From Chloroflexota bacterium (GTDB lineage Bacteria > Chloroflexota > Chloroflexia > Chloroflexales > Roseiflexaceae): a stretch of 43,463 nt of DNA. Each line of letters starts with the position of its first letter. The first letter of the stretch is position 1. The notes under the pieces are model-generated. The model made no database searches. It was not told where the DNA came from and was given only the letters and a program-made list of their open reading frames with translations. The DNA is taken from contig JACAEQ010000040.1 in assembly GCA_013388755.1 (NCBI GenBank), positions 1 through 43,463 of the forward strand, given 5' to 3'. The position numbers were made by a program, and so were the translations under genes. This document shows positions 33,405-41,927 of this stretch, one piece after another.

Positions 33405-34337
33405 ATGAGCCGCATCTATGGGAGCATTACGGAACTGGTTGGCAACACGCCGCTGGTGCGACTGAACCGGGTGAATGACACGCATGCGACAGTTGTTGCG
33501 AAACTCGAATGGTTCAACCCCGCCGGCAGTGTCAAGGATCGCATCGGCCTGGCTATGATTGACGCTGCAGAGCAGGCAGGTATCATTCGGCCCGGCGAGA
33601 CAGTGATCGTTGAGCCCACAAGCGGTAATACCGGCATTGGTCTGGCATTTGTGGCAGCAGCCAGGGGTTACAGGATCATCCTCACCATGCCTGAGACGAT
33701 GAGTGTCGAACGGCGCAAACTGCTGCGCGGGTTCGGCGCTGAACTGGTGCTGACGCCAGGTACCGAAGGTATGCGCGGTGCCATCGCCCAGGCCGAAGCG
33801 ATCGCTGCGGAATTGCCGAATGCCTGGATACCGCAGCAGTTCAAGAACCCGGCGAACCCCGAGATTCATCGGCGCACGACGGCGGAGGAACTGTGGCGCG
33901 ATACCGATGGCCAGATCGATATCCTGATCTCAGGGGTTGGCACCGGTGGGACGCTCACCGGCGTCTCGGAGGTGATCAAGCCGCGCAAGCCTTCATTTCA
34001 GGTGGTGGCGGTTGAGCCGGAAGCATCACCCGTACTGTCGGGCGGGAAGCCTGGTCCACACAAGATCCAGGGGATCGGTGCCGGGTTCGTTCCCGATGTC
34101 CTCAATACCCATGCGTATGATGAGGTCATTCGGGTCTCGAATGAGCATGCGTTCGAGACGGCGCGGCGCCTGGCGAAGGAAGAAGGTCTGATGGTTGGTA
34201 TCAGTTCAGGCGCGGCAGCCTACGCGGCGCTGGAGGTTGCTCGCCGCCCGGAGAACGCGGGGAAACTGATCGTCTTCATCTCGGCCTCGAATGGCGAGCG
34301 CTACCTGAGTACGCCGCTCTACAGCGACGAAGCGTGA
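33405..34337 (+). CDS. cysK: cysteine synthase (O-acetylserine sulfhydrylase)
   Basis: A 310-residue PLP enzyme that makes cysteine from O-acetylserine and sulfide. It shows [16 protein letters not shown], the PLP lysine Lys44 in [11 protein letters not shown], the substrate loop [26 protein letters not shown], the phosphate-binding [11 protein letters not shown] and the C-terminal [13 protein letters not shown]. The length is typical. The ATG at 33405 follows GGGAGAAGG and a strong promoter. It stands alone, between a family B MITE and a repeat-rich stretch. Confidence 0.96.
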   Translation: MSRIYGSITELVGNTPLVRLNRVNDTHATVVAKLEWFNPAGSVKDRIGLAMIDAAEQAGIIRPGETVIVEPTSGNTGIGLAFVAAARGYRIILTMPETMSVERRKLLRGFGAELVLTPGTEGMRGAIAQAEAIAAELPNAWIPQQFKNPANPEIHRRTTAEELWRDTDGQIDILISGVGTGGTLTGVSEVIKPRKPSFQVVAVEPEASPVLSGGKPGPHKIQGIGAGFVPDVLNTHAYDEVIRVSNEHAFETARRLAKEEGLMVGISSGAAAYAALEVARRPENAGKLIVFISASNGERYLSTPLYSDEA

Positions 34338-34763
34338 TTGCGTCAGGTCAGAGACGCCGTTTGTTCCGAAATCAGGCGATCCCCGGGTGGCGAGAGTTCG
34401 TACCCACAGGCGCCTCGTCCTTCTCACACACGCGGCCGGGCGTCGCTATGGTGGTTGTTCACTATGGCGATGGCCCGGCTTCTGGTGCCGGTTCGTTTCT
34501 GGGAACTGCCGTCCAACAATGGCGAACCGTTGCGTCCAATCACCATTCCGGTACGTATCGTAGTATGCAGAGGTTCCGCGGTGGGCCGCGCAATCGGCTT
34601 GCGGGGCGGACGCCAGTGTCCAACTGCCAGCGGTGCGGCGTTTTTTCTGGAATGAAACCGCCATGCCGCCGCCAGGCTATTGTTGCTGGAGGGCCTGGCG
34701 GCCCTCCAGACCACCCTGCTGTGCTGGACTGCGTCAAACCGTTGCTGGTGAATTGGTATGCAG
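34338..34763. other. noncoding region after cysK
   Basis: Open frames here (from 34334 and 34338) start without a ribosome binding site, run into a repeat and show no family resemblance. One perfect palindrome, CTGGAGGGCC / GGCCCTCCAG (34688-34711, 4-base loop), could be a hairpin in the transcript. Confidence 0.5.
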
Positions 34764-34860
34764 TGTCATTGCGAGCGCAGCGAAGCAATCTCCGCGGGCG
34801 AGAAGCGATTGCTTCGTTGCGGGCGCTCCTCGCAATGACCGCATGCCCATGGTGTTTCCA
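34764..34860 (+). mobile_element. degenerate copy of MITE family A
   Basis: It shares TGTCATTGCGAGCG, GCAGCGAAGCAATCTC and CTCCTCGCAATGACCGCATG, then CCCATGG, with copy 2, but its interior is shortened and both terminal repeats have decayed (GTGTTTCCA in place of GGTTTTCGG). An old insertion or a fragment. Confidence 0.7.
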
Positions 34861-35044
34861 CAAACCGTATAGTGGACCGTGTGAAGCGCCAGTGGAGGTC
34901 CGGAGGAGGCCTCCGTAGCGACGCCCCGCTGTCGAAACGACAGGGATCTGGAGGGCTACAGGCGCTCCACACTACCCTGTCGGGATGCACCGCCATCTGC
35001 AATCACACCATGTGGCACGCTGCTTGCTGAAGCTGAGGTCGGCA
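34861..35044. other. repeat-like noncoding stretch before msrP
   Basis: It holds GGAGGAGGCCTCC-type self-complementary words and a GTCGAAACGAC palindrome. No gene is seen. I believe such words recur in related genomes but cannot verify it here. Confidence 0.35.
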
Positions 35045-35980
<936 letters not shown>

Positions 35981-36011
35981 GCGCGCGGCGGGCACGCATA
36001 AGAGTAGCGTC

Positions 36012-36665
36012 ATGCGGGAAAGGATCAGAACGAACTGGATGCACATCGTCCACCCGGTGGCGCTGGCGCCGCTGGTGTTGCTGGCGTTCGATGCGACGAC
36101 CGGTCGTCTGACGATTAACCCCATCCAGGATCTGACACATCGCACGGGGTATGCGGCAGTTCTGCTGCTGGTCGCATCGCTGGCATGCACGCCGTTCAGT
36201 ATTGTGACTGGCTGGAAACGGCTGTTACGTTTGCGTCGCCCCCTCGGCCTGTATGGCTTTCTCTATGCGACACTCCACATGCTGGTGTTTGCGGTGCTGG
36301 ATTTTGGCCTGGACCTCCGGCTGATCGTTCAGGAGATCGCCGAGAAACGCTATATTGTCGCCGGCCTGGCGGCACTGTTGCTGCTGACCCCGCTGGCAAT
36401 GACCTCGACCCGGGGCTGGCAGCGACGTCTTGGCAGGCGCTGGAAGCAGGTGCATCGCCTGGTGTACCTCGCGGTTCCCCTCGCCCTGGCGCATTACACA
36501 TGGTCGCAGAAGGCGGATATTCGCCAGCCACTCGCGCTCGGCGCGATTGTGGCCGTGTTCCTGCTGCTGCGTCTGCCCGTGCTGCGCCGCTGGATCGAGG
36601 CGCGCCGGCGGAAGCCGGGAGATGTGCGGCACTCTACGCAGGTGACCGGCGGCGATCTGCCGTGA
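36012..36665 (+). CDS. msrQ: heme-binding membrane subunit MsrQ
   Basis: A 217-residue integral membrane protein of the YedZ/MsrQ family that passes electrons from the quinone pool or flavin to MsrP. Five to six hydrophobic segments are seen. The motifs are LTHRTGYAAVLLLVASLACT, the core PFSIVTGWKRLLRLRRPLGL followed by YGFLYATLHML, and WKQVHRLVYLAVPLALAHYT, with His residues in the expected heme positions. The ATG at 36012 has only a weak ribosome site; coupling to msrP would explain this. Confidence 0.93.
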   Translation: MRERIRTNWMHIVHPVALAPLVLLAFDATTGRLTINPIQDLTHRTGYAAVLLLVASLACTPFSIVTGWKRLLRLRRPLGLYGFLYATLHMLVFAVLDFGLDLRLIVQEIAEKRYIVAGLAALLLLTPLAMTSTRGWQRRLGRRWKQVHRLVYLAVPLALAHYTWSQKADIRQPLALGAIVAVFLLLRLPVLRRWIEARRRKPGDVRHSTQVTGGDLP

Positions 36666-36683
36666 GGCCGGAACATGACCGCA

Positions 36684-36712
36684 TTGCGCCGGAACTACGA
36701 CTATGGTACCAT
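36684..36712 (+). promoter_or_regulatory. possible promoter of the small Cys/His membrane protein gene
   Basis: TTGCGC (36684-36689), a 17-base spacer and TACCAT (36707-36712). Partial consensus only. Confidence 0.3.
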
Positions 36713-36729
36713 GACGCAAAGCCTGTTCG

Positions 36730-37176
36730 GTGTTTCACATGGTATTGGCAAACGTACAGCCTGCTGGTTGCGGATGGCTGGCACACGCTGCTCGAATGGT
36801 CGCCCGATATGGTCGCCGTGTTGCGGCTCGCGTGGTTGTGCTGGCGCTGATCTGGTGCATCGGGCTGCACGCTCCGTTGTGTTGTATCGTGCATTGCCAC
36901 GTCGCCCCCTGGTTGCTGGCGCGTTTGAGCAACTCGGCGCAACCTCAGTTTGTGTGTACGCTTGATCATTCTGCCAACGATCGGGACGCCTTGCCGCCGG
37001 CCAGATCCTTACCACCGGTGATCTATTCAGCGGTCATTGATTCGTGTGCGCTTCTCACGTTGCTTCTGATCGTTACCGGCTGGCTTGTGCCTGCCGCATT
37101 TGCCCCGATTTTTCACCCGGTTCCTCCGCCGACGCCTCCCCCGCGCAGCGTTACATCGCACCCGTGGGTCGTGTGA
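36730..37176 (+). CDS. small membrane protein with Cys/His cluster
   Basis: A frame of 148 residues; a later ATG at 36796 (MVARYGRRVAARVVVLALIW) gives 126 and a better membrane-protein start. Two hydrophobic segments are seen (VVVLALIWCIGLHAPLCCIV and VIDSCALLTLLLIVTGWLVP), and the tail is Pro-rich. The cluster LHAPLCCIVHCHVAP could bind copper or heme. It lies between msrQ and the cytochrome c gene on the same strand. No family is recognised with certainty, though DUF2946-type proteins have a similar plan. Neither start has a good ribosome binding site. Confidence 0.55.
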   Translation: MFHMVLANVQPAGCGWLAHAARMVARYGRRVAARVVVLALIWCIGLHAPLCCIVHCHVAPWLLARLSNSAQPQFVCTLDHSANDRDALPPARSLPPVIYSAVIDSCALLTLLLIVTGWLVPAAFAPIFHPVPPPTPPPRSVTSHPWVV

Positions 37177-37180
37177 GCGT

Positions 37181-37208
37181 GTCCCGCACCTGATGGGTGA
37201 TGCGGGAC
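37181..37208 (+). other. hairpin before the cytochrome c gene
   Basis: GTCCCGCA (37181-37188) and TGCGGGAC (37201-37208) form a perfect 8-bp stem, 28 bases before the cytochrome ATG and just after the preceding stop. It could separate expression of the two genes. Confidence 0.4.
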
Positions 37209-37235
37209 GTCGGGTATTTCACGATGGAGGAAACC

Positions 37236-37667
37236 ATGTATCGTACATATCTCGGCGCATGGATGCTGCTGCTGGCGTGTGCCGTGGCGCTTGCCGCCTG
37301 TGGGCAGAGCACGTCGCAGACGGCCGGGCCAGTCGCCGATATTCCGGCTACCCTCTCCGCCAGTGGTGATGCTGCGAGGGGGAAGGTCTTCTATGAGGAG
37401 CAGGGCGGGTGTGTTGCCTGTCATTCGACCGGCACCGAAAAGCTTGTCGGCCCCGGGCTGGCCGGTGTGATGACAACGGCCGGACCCACGCATACCGACC
37501 CGGTTGACTACAAGGGCAATCTACCCAATGGTCAGCCGCGTACCGAGGAGAACATTGCGGCCTGGATTCGCAGTGGTGGCGAGGGCAAGGTCGGGGTGAT
37601 GTCGGGGCGTGAAGTCAGCGATGCCGACATGGCCAACTTGCTGGCATATCTGCGCACGTTGAAGTAG
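37236..37667 (+). CDS. lipoprotein c-type cytochrome, single heme
   Basis: A 143-residue exported cytochrome. The signal ends in a lipobox (ALAAC), the heme attaches at CVACH, and the distal Met is probably that in VGVMSGREVSD. GKVFYEEQGG precedes the heme motif and MANLLAYLRTL closes the domain, as in cytochrome c class I domains of the type fused to oxidases. The ATG at 37236 follows GGAGG by six bases; frames to 37197 are unlikely. It could feed or accept electrons near the MsrPQ couple, but this is inferred from position only. Confidence 0.9.
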   Translation: MYRTYLGAWMLLLACAVALAACGQSTSQTAGPVADIPATLSASGDAARGKVFYEEQGGCVACHSTGTEKLVGPGLAGVMTTAGPTHTDPVDYKGNLPNGQPRTEENIAAWIRSGGEGKVGVMSGREVSDADMANLLAYLRTLK

Positions 37668-37681
37668 GAGCCCGGGATCGT

Positions 37682-37717
37682 CCATCCCCACGCTGTCATC
37701 GCGCTGCGTGGGGATGG
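37682..37717. terminator. 12-bp perfect hairpin after the cytochrome c gene
   Basis: CCATCCCCACGC (37682-37693) and GCGTGGGGATGG (37706-37717) form a perfect 12-bp stem with a 12-base loop, 15 bases after the stop. There is no T-run. The stem is too perfect to be chance and probably marks the transcript end. Confidence 0.45.
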
Positions 37718-37851
37718 CGCGCGGTATTGCCGGGAACCCGTCTGCCGAACCAGCACGTATGGCAGTCGATCACAAGATACGGTACAATAGTGCCGGTGCA
37801 GGTTCGTCCTGGAACGTGATCAACGTGAGTTCTGGTAGCGGAGATGGCACA

Positions 37852-38454
37852 ATGCTCGAGTCACGTAAGCGCACAGTAGCCATTCTCGTTTTTGACGATG
37901 TTGAGTTGCTTGATTTTGCCGGGCCTTTTGAAGTGTTCAGTTCAGCGCGCAACCTCACCGGCGACCATGAGCGCCTGATGGAAGTGTTTGCTGTGGCGGA
38001 GACGGCTGTGCCGGTACATTGCCGGAATGGCCTGGTCGTTCTGCCGGCGCATACGCTTGAGAGCTGCCCGCCGATCGATCTGCTGATCGTGCCGGGTGGC
38101 GCGGGCGTGGGCCCGGCACTCGAACGCAGCAGCCTGATCGACTGGCTGCGGGCGCGCGCTCAGGAGGTGGAACTGACCGTCAGCGTCTGTACCGGCAGTT
38201 TTCTCCTGGCGCAGGCCGGGTTGCTTGCTGGCCGGCAGGCGACGACGCACTGGGAAAGCATTGGCGATCTGCGAGAGCGTTACCCGGAGGTACAGGTGGT
38301 CGAAGATCAGCGCTGGGTCGACTCTGGCGAGATCGTGACGGCAGCCGGCGTGAGCGCGGGGATCGACGTGGCACTGCACGTCGTCAGGCGGCTCTATGGC
38401 GCCGATGTTGCGCGTGCCACGGCGCTGGGCATTGAGTATGATTACTGGGAATAG
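37852..38454 (+). CDS. DJ-1/PfpI family protein (isonitrile hydratase-like)
   Basis: A 200-residue class I glutamine amidotransferase-like protein. The N-terminus VAILVFDDVELLDFAGPFEV, the nucleophile elbow VSVCTGSFLLAQAGLLAG followed by ATTHW, and AAGVSAGIDVALHVVRRLYG match the group that includes isonitrile hydratase (InhA) and the N-terminal domain of AraC-type regulators such as FtrA. No DNA-binding domain is attached. The catalytic Cys and the early Asp (LLDFAGP) are both present. The ATG at 37852 follows GGAG; the longer frame to 37708 overlaps a hairpin. The real substrate is unknown. Confidence 0.88.
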   Translation: MLESRKRTVAILVFDDVELLDFAGPFEVFSSARNLTGDHERLMEVFAVAETAVPVHCRNGLVVLPAHTLESCPPIDLLIVPGGAGVGPALERSSLIDWLRARAQEVELTVSVCTGSFLLAQAGLLAGRQATTHWESIGDLRERYPEVQVVEDQRWVDSGEIVTAAGVSAGIDVALHVVRRLYGADVARATALGIEYDYWE

Positions 38455-38472
38455 TCGCGTGTGCTCACGGCC

Positions 38473-39093
38473 TCACGGCAGAGCGCGATCGCCAGCCATA
38501 CGTCCACCCTTCAGCGCAACCCGGCGCCCGGCGCACGTGTGCCAGATATCTTCCGGAAACACGATGCGCCTCGCCAGCGAGTCGCCTGTCACCCTCGCAC
38601 CGCTGTTCAGATCGATGCCATGCGGGAGATACGCTTTGTAGACGAGCTGGCTGCAATAGAGGGCGCCATCGGTGTCGGCATTGAAGAAGTTGGGGTTATA
38701 CGGCGTGCGCTGCTGGACATGATCCAGGCAAAAGGCGGCCACCGCCTCGCGCACGCGCTGTTCCTCAACATCGCTCAACCCGCGCCTGGCCAGCGGGTAG
38801 GCTACACCAACCAGTTCGTCCAGCAAGAGGCGTTCATCGCCAAGCGGCCCCGCTTCCCACACGGTGCCCGGCATGGTAAAGGCGATAACGCCACGCGCGC
38901 CCGACTCGACGCAGCGCCCGCCCGGCCCGATGTAGATCGCACAATGATCGATCTCACCCGGCACAAGCCTGCCGAGCAGGCGCCACAACTCACCGAAGAG
39001 ACTTCCCGGCACGCCATTGCGGGTGCAGAGAATATCGCCGGTGCGGAGGGTGAGGCCATTGAATCGATGCTGATAGCTCATCGCACCGGTCAT
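38473..39093 (-). CDS. YiiX-like permuted papain-fold cysteine hydrolase (C92)
   Basis: A 206-residue member of the permuted NlpC/P60 group. Here the His comes first (GEIDHCAIYIGPGG, residue ~50) and the Cys later (GALYCSQLVYKAYL, ~147), the order typical of YiiX/YaeF enzymes. The N-terminus LRTGDILCTRNG is the usual opening strand. No signal peptide is visible. The start overlaps the end of the RidA gene by four bases (ATGA), so the two are probably made together. Members cut amides in lipids or peptidoglycan; the substrate here is unknown. Confidence 0.87.
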   Translation of the reverse strand: MTGAMSYQHRFNGLTLRTGDILCTRNGVPGSLFGELWRLLGRLVPGEIDHCAIYIGPGGRCVESGARGVIAFTMPGTVWEAGPLGDERLLLDELVGVAYPLARRGLSDVEEQRVREAVAAFCLDHVQQRTPYNPNFFNADTDGALYCSQLVYKAYLPHGIDLNSGARVTGDSLARRIVFPEDIWHTCAGRRVALKGGRMAGDRALP

Positions 39094-39491
39094 TTACCGT
39101 TTGCCTGATCGCGAACGATCGCCCATACATCAATCTCGACCTGCGCGCCGCCGATCAGTTCCTTGACGCCGATGGTCCGCCGGGTAGGATACGGCGGGTG
39201 GAAATACTCGCGGTAGATACGATCCATCTCGGTATAATTCTGAATATCGGTCAGCGCCACGTTCACGCGCACAACATCGCGCAATGTGCATCCCGCCGCT
39301 GCCAGCACTTCCATGATATTGTGGATCGCCTGGCGGCACTCTACCTCGAACCCGCCGCTGATAATGCCGGCATGGCTCGGGTGCAGCCCCATATAGCTTG
39401 ACGTAATAACCATGTTGCCGATGCGGATGGCCTGGTCATACGCGCCATGCGGAACCGGAGCGGCGTCGGTGAGAATGTGGATGTGCTCCAT
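39090..39491 (-). CDS. RidA family enamine/imine deaminase
   Basis: A 133-residue RidA/YjgF/UK114 protein that hydrolyses reactive 2-aminoacrylate-type enamines released by PLP enzymes. Typical parts are PVPHGAYDQAIRIGNMVITS, ECRQAIHNIMEVLAAAGCTL, VVRVNVALTDIQNYTEMDRI and the active-site arginine region YPTRRTIGVKELIGGAQVEI. The ATG at 39491 follows AGGAGG. The long frame upstream to 39674 is not supported. The gene is translationally coupled to the C92-type hydrolase. Confidence 0.9.
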   Translation of the reverse strand: MEHIHILTDAAPVPHGAYDQAIRIGNMVITSSYMGLHPSHAGIISGGFEVECRQAIHNIMEVLAAAGCTLRDVVRVNVALTDIQNYTEMDRIYREYFHPPYPTRRTIGVKELIGGAQVEIDVWAIVRDQANGK

Positions 39492-39664
39492 CGCACCCTC
39501 CTGGTGGTGCGCCGCGCGATGGCGCCTGCGCACATAGCAGAATACCGGAAGCGACGACCTGGCTGGAACCAGAGCCGCAGCCGTGATTATACTCGAAATG
39601 CGACGAGAATATGGTAATATGCGTCCCGTGGAACCGCTGCTATCGAGTACGAAGGGAGGGCGGT

Positions 39665-39895
39665 GTGACGACATTGGCGAAGATTGTTTCGGAGAAGGCC
39701 GGCATCACCGAGGCCCAGGCGCAGACAGCGGTCAGGGCCGTGGCGGATTTCTTAAAAGAAAAGCTGCCGGCGCCAATTGCCGGCCAGGTGGATGCCGTAC
39801 TTGCTGCCGACGCCAGCGCTGTGGCCGGGGCGGCTGAGTCGTTGCTGAAGGGTGGCCTGGGCGGGTTGCTCGGCGGCACCAGGAATGATGACTAG
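39665..39895 (+). CDS. small helical protein, 76 aa
   Basis: A GTG start at 39665 with GGGAGGG just before it gives TTLAKIVSEKAGITEAQAQT, then AVRAVADFLKEKLPAPIAGQ and a Gly-rich tail (KGGLGGLLGG). The helical EKAGITEAQAQ/ADFLKEKLP pattern is that of DUF2267/DUF2780-like short proteins. It overlaps the start of the PIG-L deacetylase gene by 11 bases, so the two are probably cotranslated. Function unknown. Confidence 0.75.
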   Translation: MTTLAKIVSEKAGITEAQAQTAVRAVADFLKEKLPAPIAGQVDAVLAADASAVAGAAESLLKGGLGGLLGGTRNDD

Positions 39896-40640
39896 CGTGG
39901 CTGCTATGATCGACACGTCGGAGCGCCGTGTGGCGCTGGTAACGATGGCCCATCCTGATGATGCCGAGTTTGGCTGTGGCGGCGCCGTGGCTGCCTGGGT
40001 GCGCGACGGGTGGGAAGTGCATTACGTGGTGTGTACCGATGCCGCCAGCGGTGGCCCTGACGAGGCGATCGATGTCAGTCAGGAGGCGCGCAGGCGAATC
40101 ACCGAACTGCGCAAGGCTGAGCAACGCCAGGCATGCCACATTCTGGGCGTCGCGAGCGTGACGTTCCTTGATTATCATGACGGCCTGCTCCAGCCGACGC
40201 TGGAACTGCGCCGCGACCTGGTGCGCCTTATGCGTCAGTATCGCCCGACGCGCGTTGTGTGCCAGTCGCCGGTGCGTACCTGGCGCCCGGTCTACACGAT
40301 CGGGCGCCACCACCCGGATCACCTGGCCGCTGGCGAGGCGACCCTGGCGGCGTTGTATCCTGCGGCGCAGAACCCGTGGGATTTCCCGGAGTTGCTTGCC
40401 GAGGGCCTGGCGCCGCACAAGGTGCGCGAAGTGCTGGTCATTGGCGCGCCGGAGCCCAACTTCGCAGTGGACATCACCAGCACGATTGATGTAAAGCTGG
40501 CCGCGCTCCGCGCGCACGACAGCCAGGTTGGCGCGCGGTTCGCCGAGATTGAGTCGCGGTTGCGCAAACTGGCCGCAGACCTGGGTGAACCGCACGGTAT
40601 GCAGTATGCTGAGGTGTTTCACCGTGCCGAAAACGCGTAG
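39885..40640 (+). CDS. PIG-L family N-acetylglucosaminyl deacetylase
   Basis: A 251-residue zinc amidase of the LmbE/PIG-L fold that removes N-acetyl groups from GlcNAc-containing compounds (thiol cofactors, glycolipids, antibiotics). The metal site is seen as TMAHPDDAEFGCGG and GRHHPDHLAAGEA; CTDAASGG and RVALVTMA are typical. Start codons ATG at 39885, 39888 and 39906 are all possible; the first two have AGGA nearby and overlap the small helical gene. The substrate is unknown. Confidence 0.9.
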   Translation: MMTSVAAMIDTSERRVALVTMAHPDDAEFGCGGAVAAWVRDGWEVHYVVCTDAASGGPDEAIDVSQEARRRITELRKAEQRQACHILGVASVTFLDYHDGLLQPTLELRRDLVRLMRQYRPTRVVCQSPVRTWRPVYTIGRHHPDHLAAGEATLAALYPAAQNPWDFPELLAEGLAPHKVREVLVIGAPEPNFAVDITSTIDVKLAALRAHDSQVGARFAEIESRLRKLAADLGEPHGMQYAEVFHRAENA

Positions 40641-40758
40641 GTTGTGGCCGTCTCTCCTGGTGTTGCGCGCATGTGCTCCCTGATGGTGCGAACAATCTGA
40701 ACCTGAACCAGTGAATGATCTCCCCGGGCCGTTCCGGCACGTTCCGGTTGAAGGTACA

Positions 40759-41661
40759 TCACAACAGGATGCCGAGCGCGAGGAGGGAAGCAAACGCCAG
40801 GTGCAGTCGCGCGGTTCCTTTCAGCGCCGGGTTCAGCTCCCGCCCTTCGCCGGTCAACATGGTTCGCAGGGGTGTGATCGCCAGCGGCGCCGCCAGCCAG
40901 GCGAGCAAGGCCCATGGCCCTGCCAGGCCGGCCAGCCACAGCAACGGCGGCGCCACGAATGCACCCACGACCAGCAGCGCATATTCCGCACGGGTCGCCT
41001 GCACCCCAAGTAATACGGCGAGTGTGTGCTTGCCTGCCGCCCGGTCGGTGGCAATGTCGCGCAGGTTGTTTACCACAATGATAGCCGTTACCAGCATTGC
41101 CACCGGAACCGACGCCGCCCAGGCAAGGGGTGATACAACACCTGCATGCAGGTACGCCGTCGCAGTCACGGCGACAATCCCGAAAAAGATGAATGTGAAC
41201 AGGTCACCCAGGCCATGATAGCCGAGGGGCCAGGGGCCGCCGGTGTAGAGCACGCCGGCAGCAATTGACAGCACGCCGATGACAAGGATCGGCCATCCGC
41301 CCACAGCAACCAGGTACACTCCAACGAGCGCCGCCAGGCCGAAGACGATGATCATTCCCTGCCGCACGGTTGCGGGAGCGAGCAGGCCGGCCTGCGTGAC
41401 GCGCACCGGGCCGAGCCGCTCGGCAGTGTCTGCACCTTTATGAAAGTCAAAATAGTCGTTTGCCAGGTTGGTGCCGATCTGAATGAGGAGTGCGGCAAAC
41501 AGGGCCGCCACAAATGGCAGGGGGCGAAAACTGCCTGCAGTAAGTGCCACAGCCGAACCGACCAGCACCGGAGCAACAGCGGCCGGCAGTGTCTGTGGCC
41601 GCGCGGCAAGCATCCAGGCCCGCAATGGTTCATGGCGTACAGACGATGTCGGTGATCCCAT
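40759..41661 (-). CDS. menA: 1,4-dihydroxy-2-naphthoate polyprenyltransferase
   Basis: A 300-residue UbiA-superfamily enzyme that joins a polyprenyl chain to DHNA in menaquinone synthesis. The first Mg/prenyl site is NLANDYFDFHKGAD and the second NNLRDIATDRAAGKHTLAV. WMLAARPQTLPAAVAPVLVG is the typical MenA start. About nine hydrophobic segments are present. The ATG at 41661 follows AAGGAAGG. It converges on the PIG-L gene and lies downstream of the terminator of the WYL regulator, so it is separately transcribed. Confidence 0.92.
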   Translation of the reverse strand: MGSPTSSVRHEPLRAWMLAARPQTLPAAVAPVLVGSAVALTAGSFRPLPFVAALFAALLIQIGTNLANDYFDFHKGADTAERLGPVRVTQAGLLAPATVRQGMIIVFGLAALVGVYLVAVGGWPILVIGVLSIAAGVLYTGGPWPLGYHGLGDLFTFIFFGIVAVTATAYLHAGVVSPLAWAASVPVAMLVTAIIVVNNLRDIATDRAAGKHTLAVLLGVQATRAEYALLVVGAFVAPPLLWLAGLAGPWALLAWLAAPLAITPLRTMLTGEGRELNPALKGTARLHLAFASLLALGILL

Positions 41662-41849
41662 ACCTTCCTTGCTCTTCTCCTGTTTCAGGCGCGGGCACTG
41701 AGCCTGGATCACGCGGCTGAGTATCAGCCAGGCTACCGGTTCCCGGTGTCAACCCGTGCGCTCTATCGCACCGGCGCAATACATGCCAGAAGGGGATGGC
41801 CCGGCATGATACCACGGGTTCAGTCTGTGGTGATGGGGGAAGCGCAACG

Positions 41850-41889
41850 AAAAGACCATAGGTGGAACATAATGCTTTCACCTATGGTC
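41850..41889 (-). terminator. intrinsic terminator of the WYL regulator gene
   Basis: On the minus strand GACCATAGGTG (41879-41889 side) and CACCTATGGTC (41854-41864 side) form a perfect 11-bp stem with a 14-base loop, followed by TTTT. It lies about 40 bases after the regulator stop. Confidence 0.75.
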
Positions 41890-41927
41890 CTGTCACCCTG
41901 TACTGTCAGGTAGAGCGAGGACGAGAA

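Noticed and set aside
34334-34918. 194-residue frame after cysK
   Set aside because: No ribosome binding site, overlaps a decayed MITE, low-complexity translation.
39732-40793. 353-residue minus-strand frame opposite the PIG-L gene
   Set aside because: Antisense of a gene with full metal-site motifs; no ribosome binding site.
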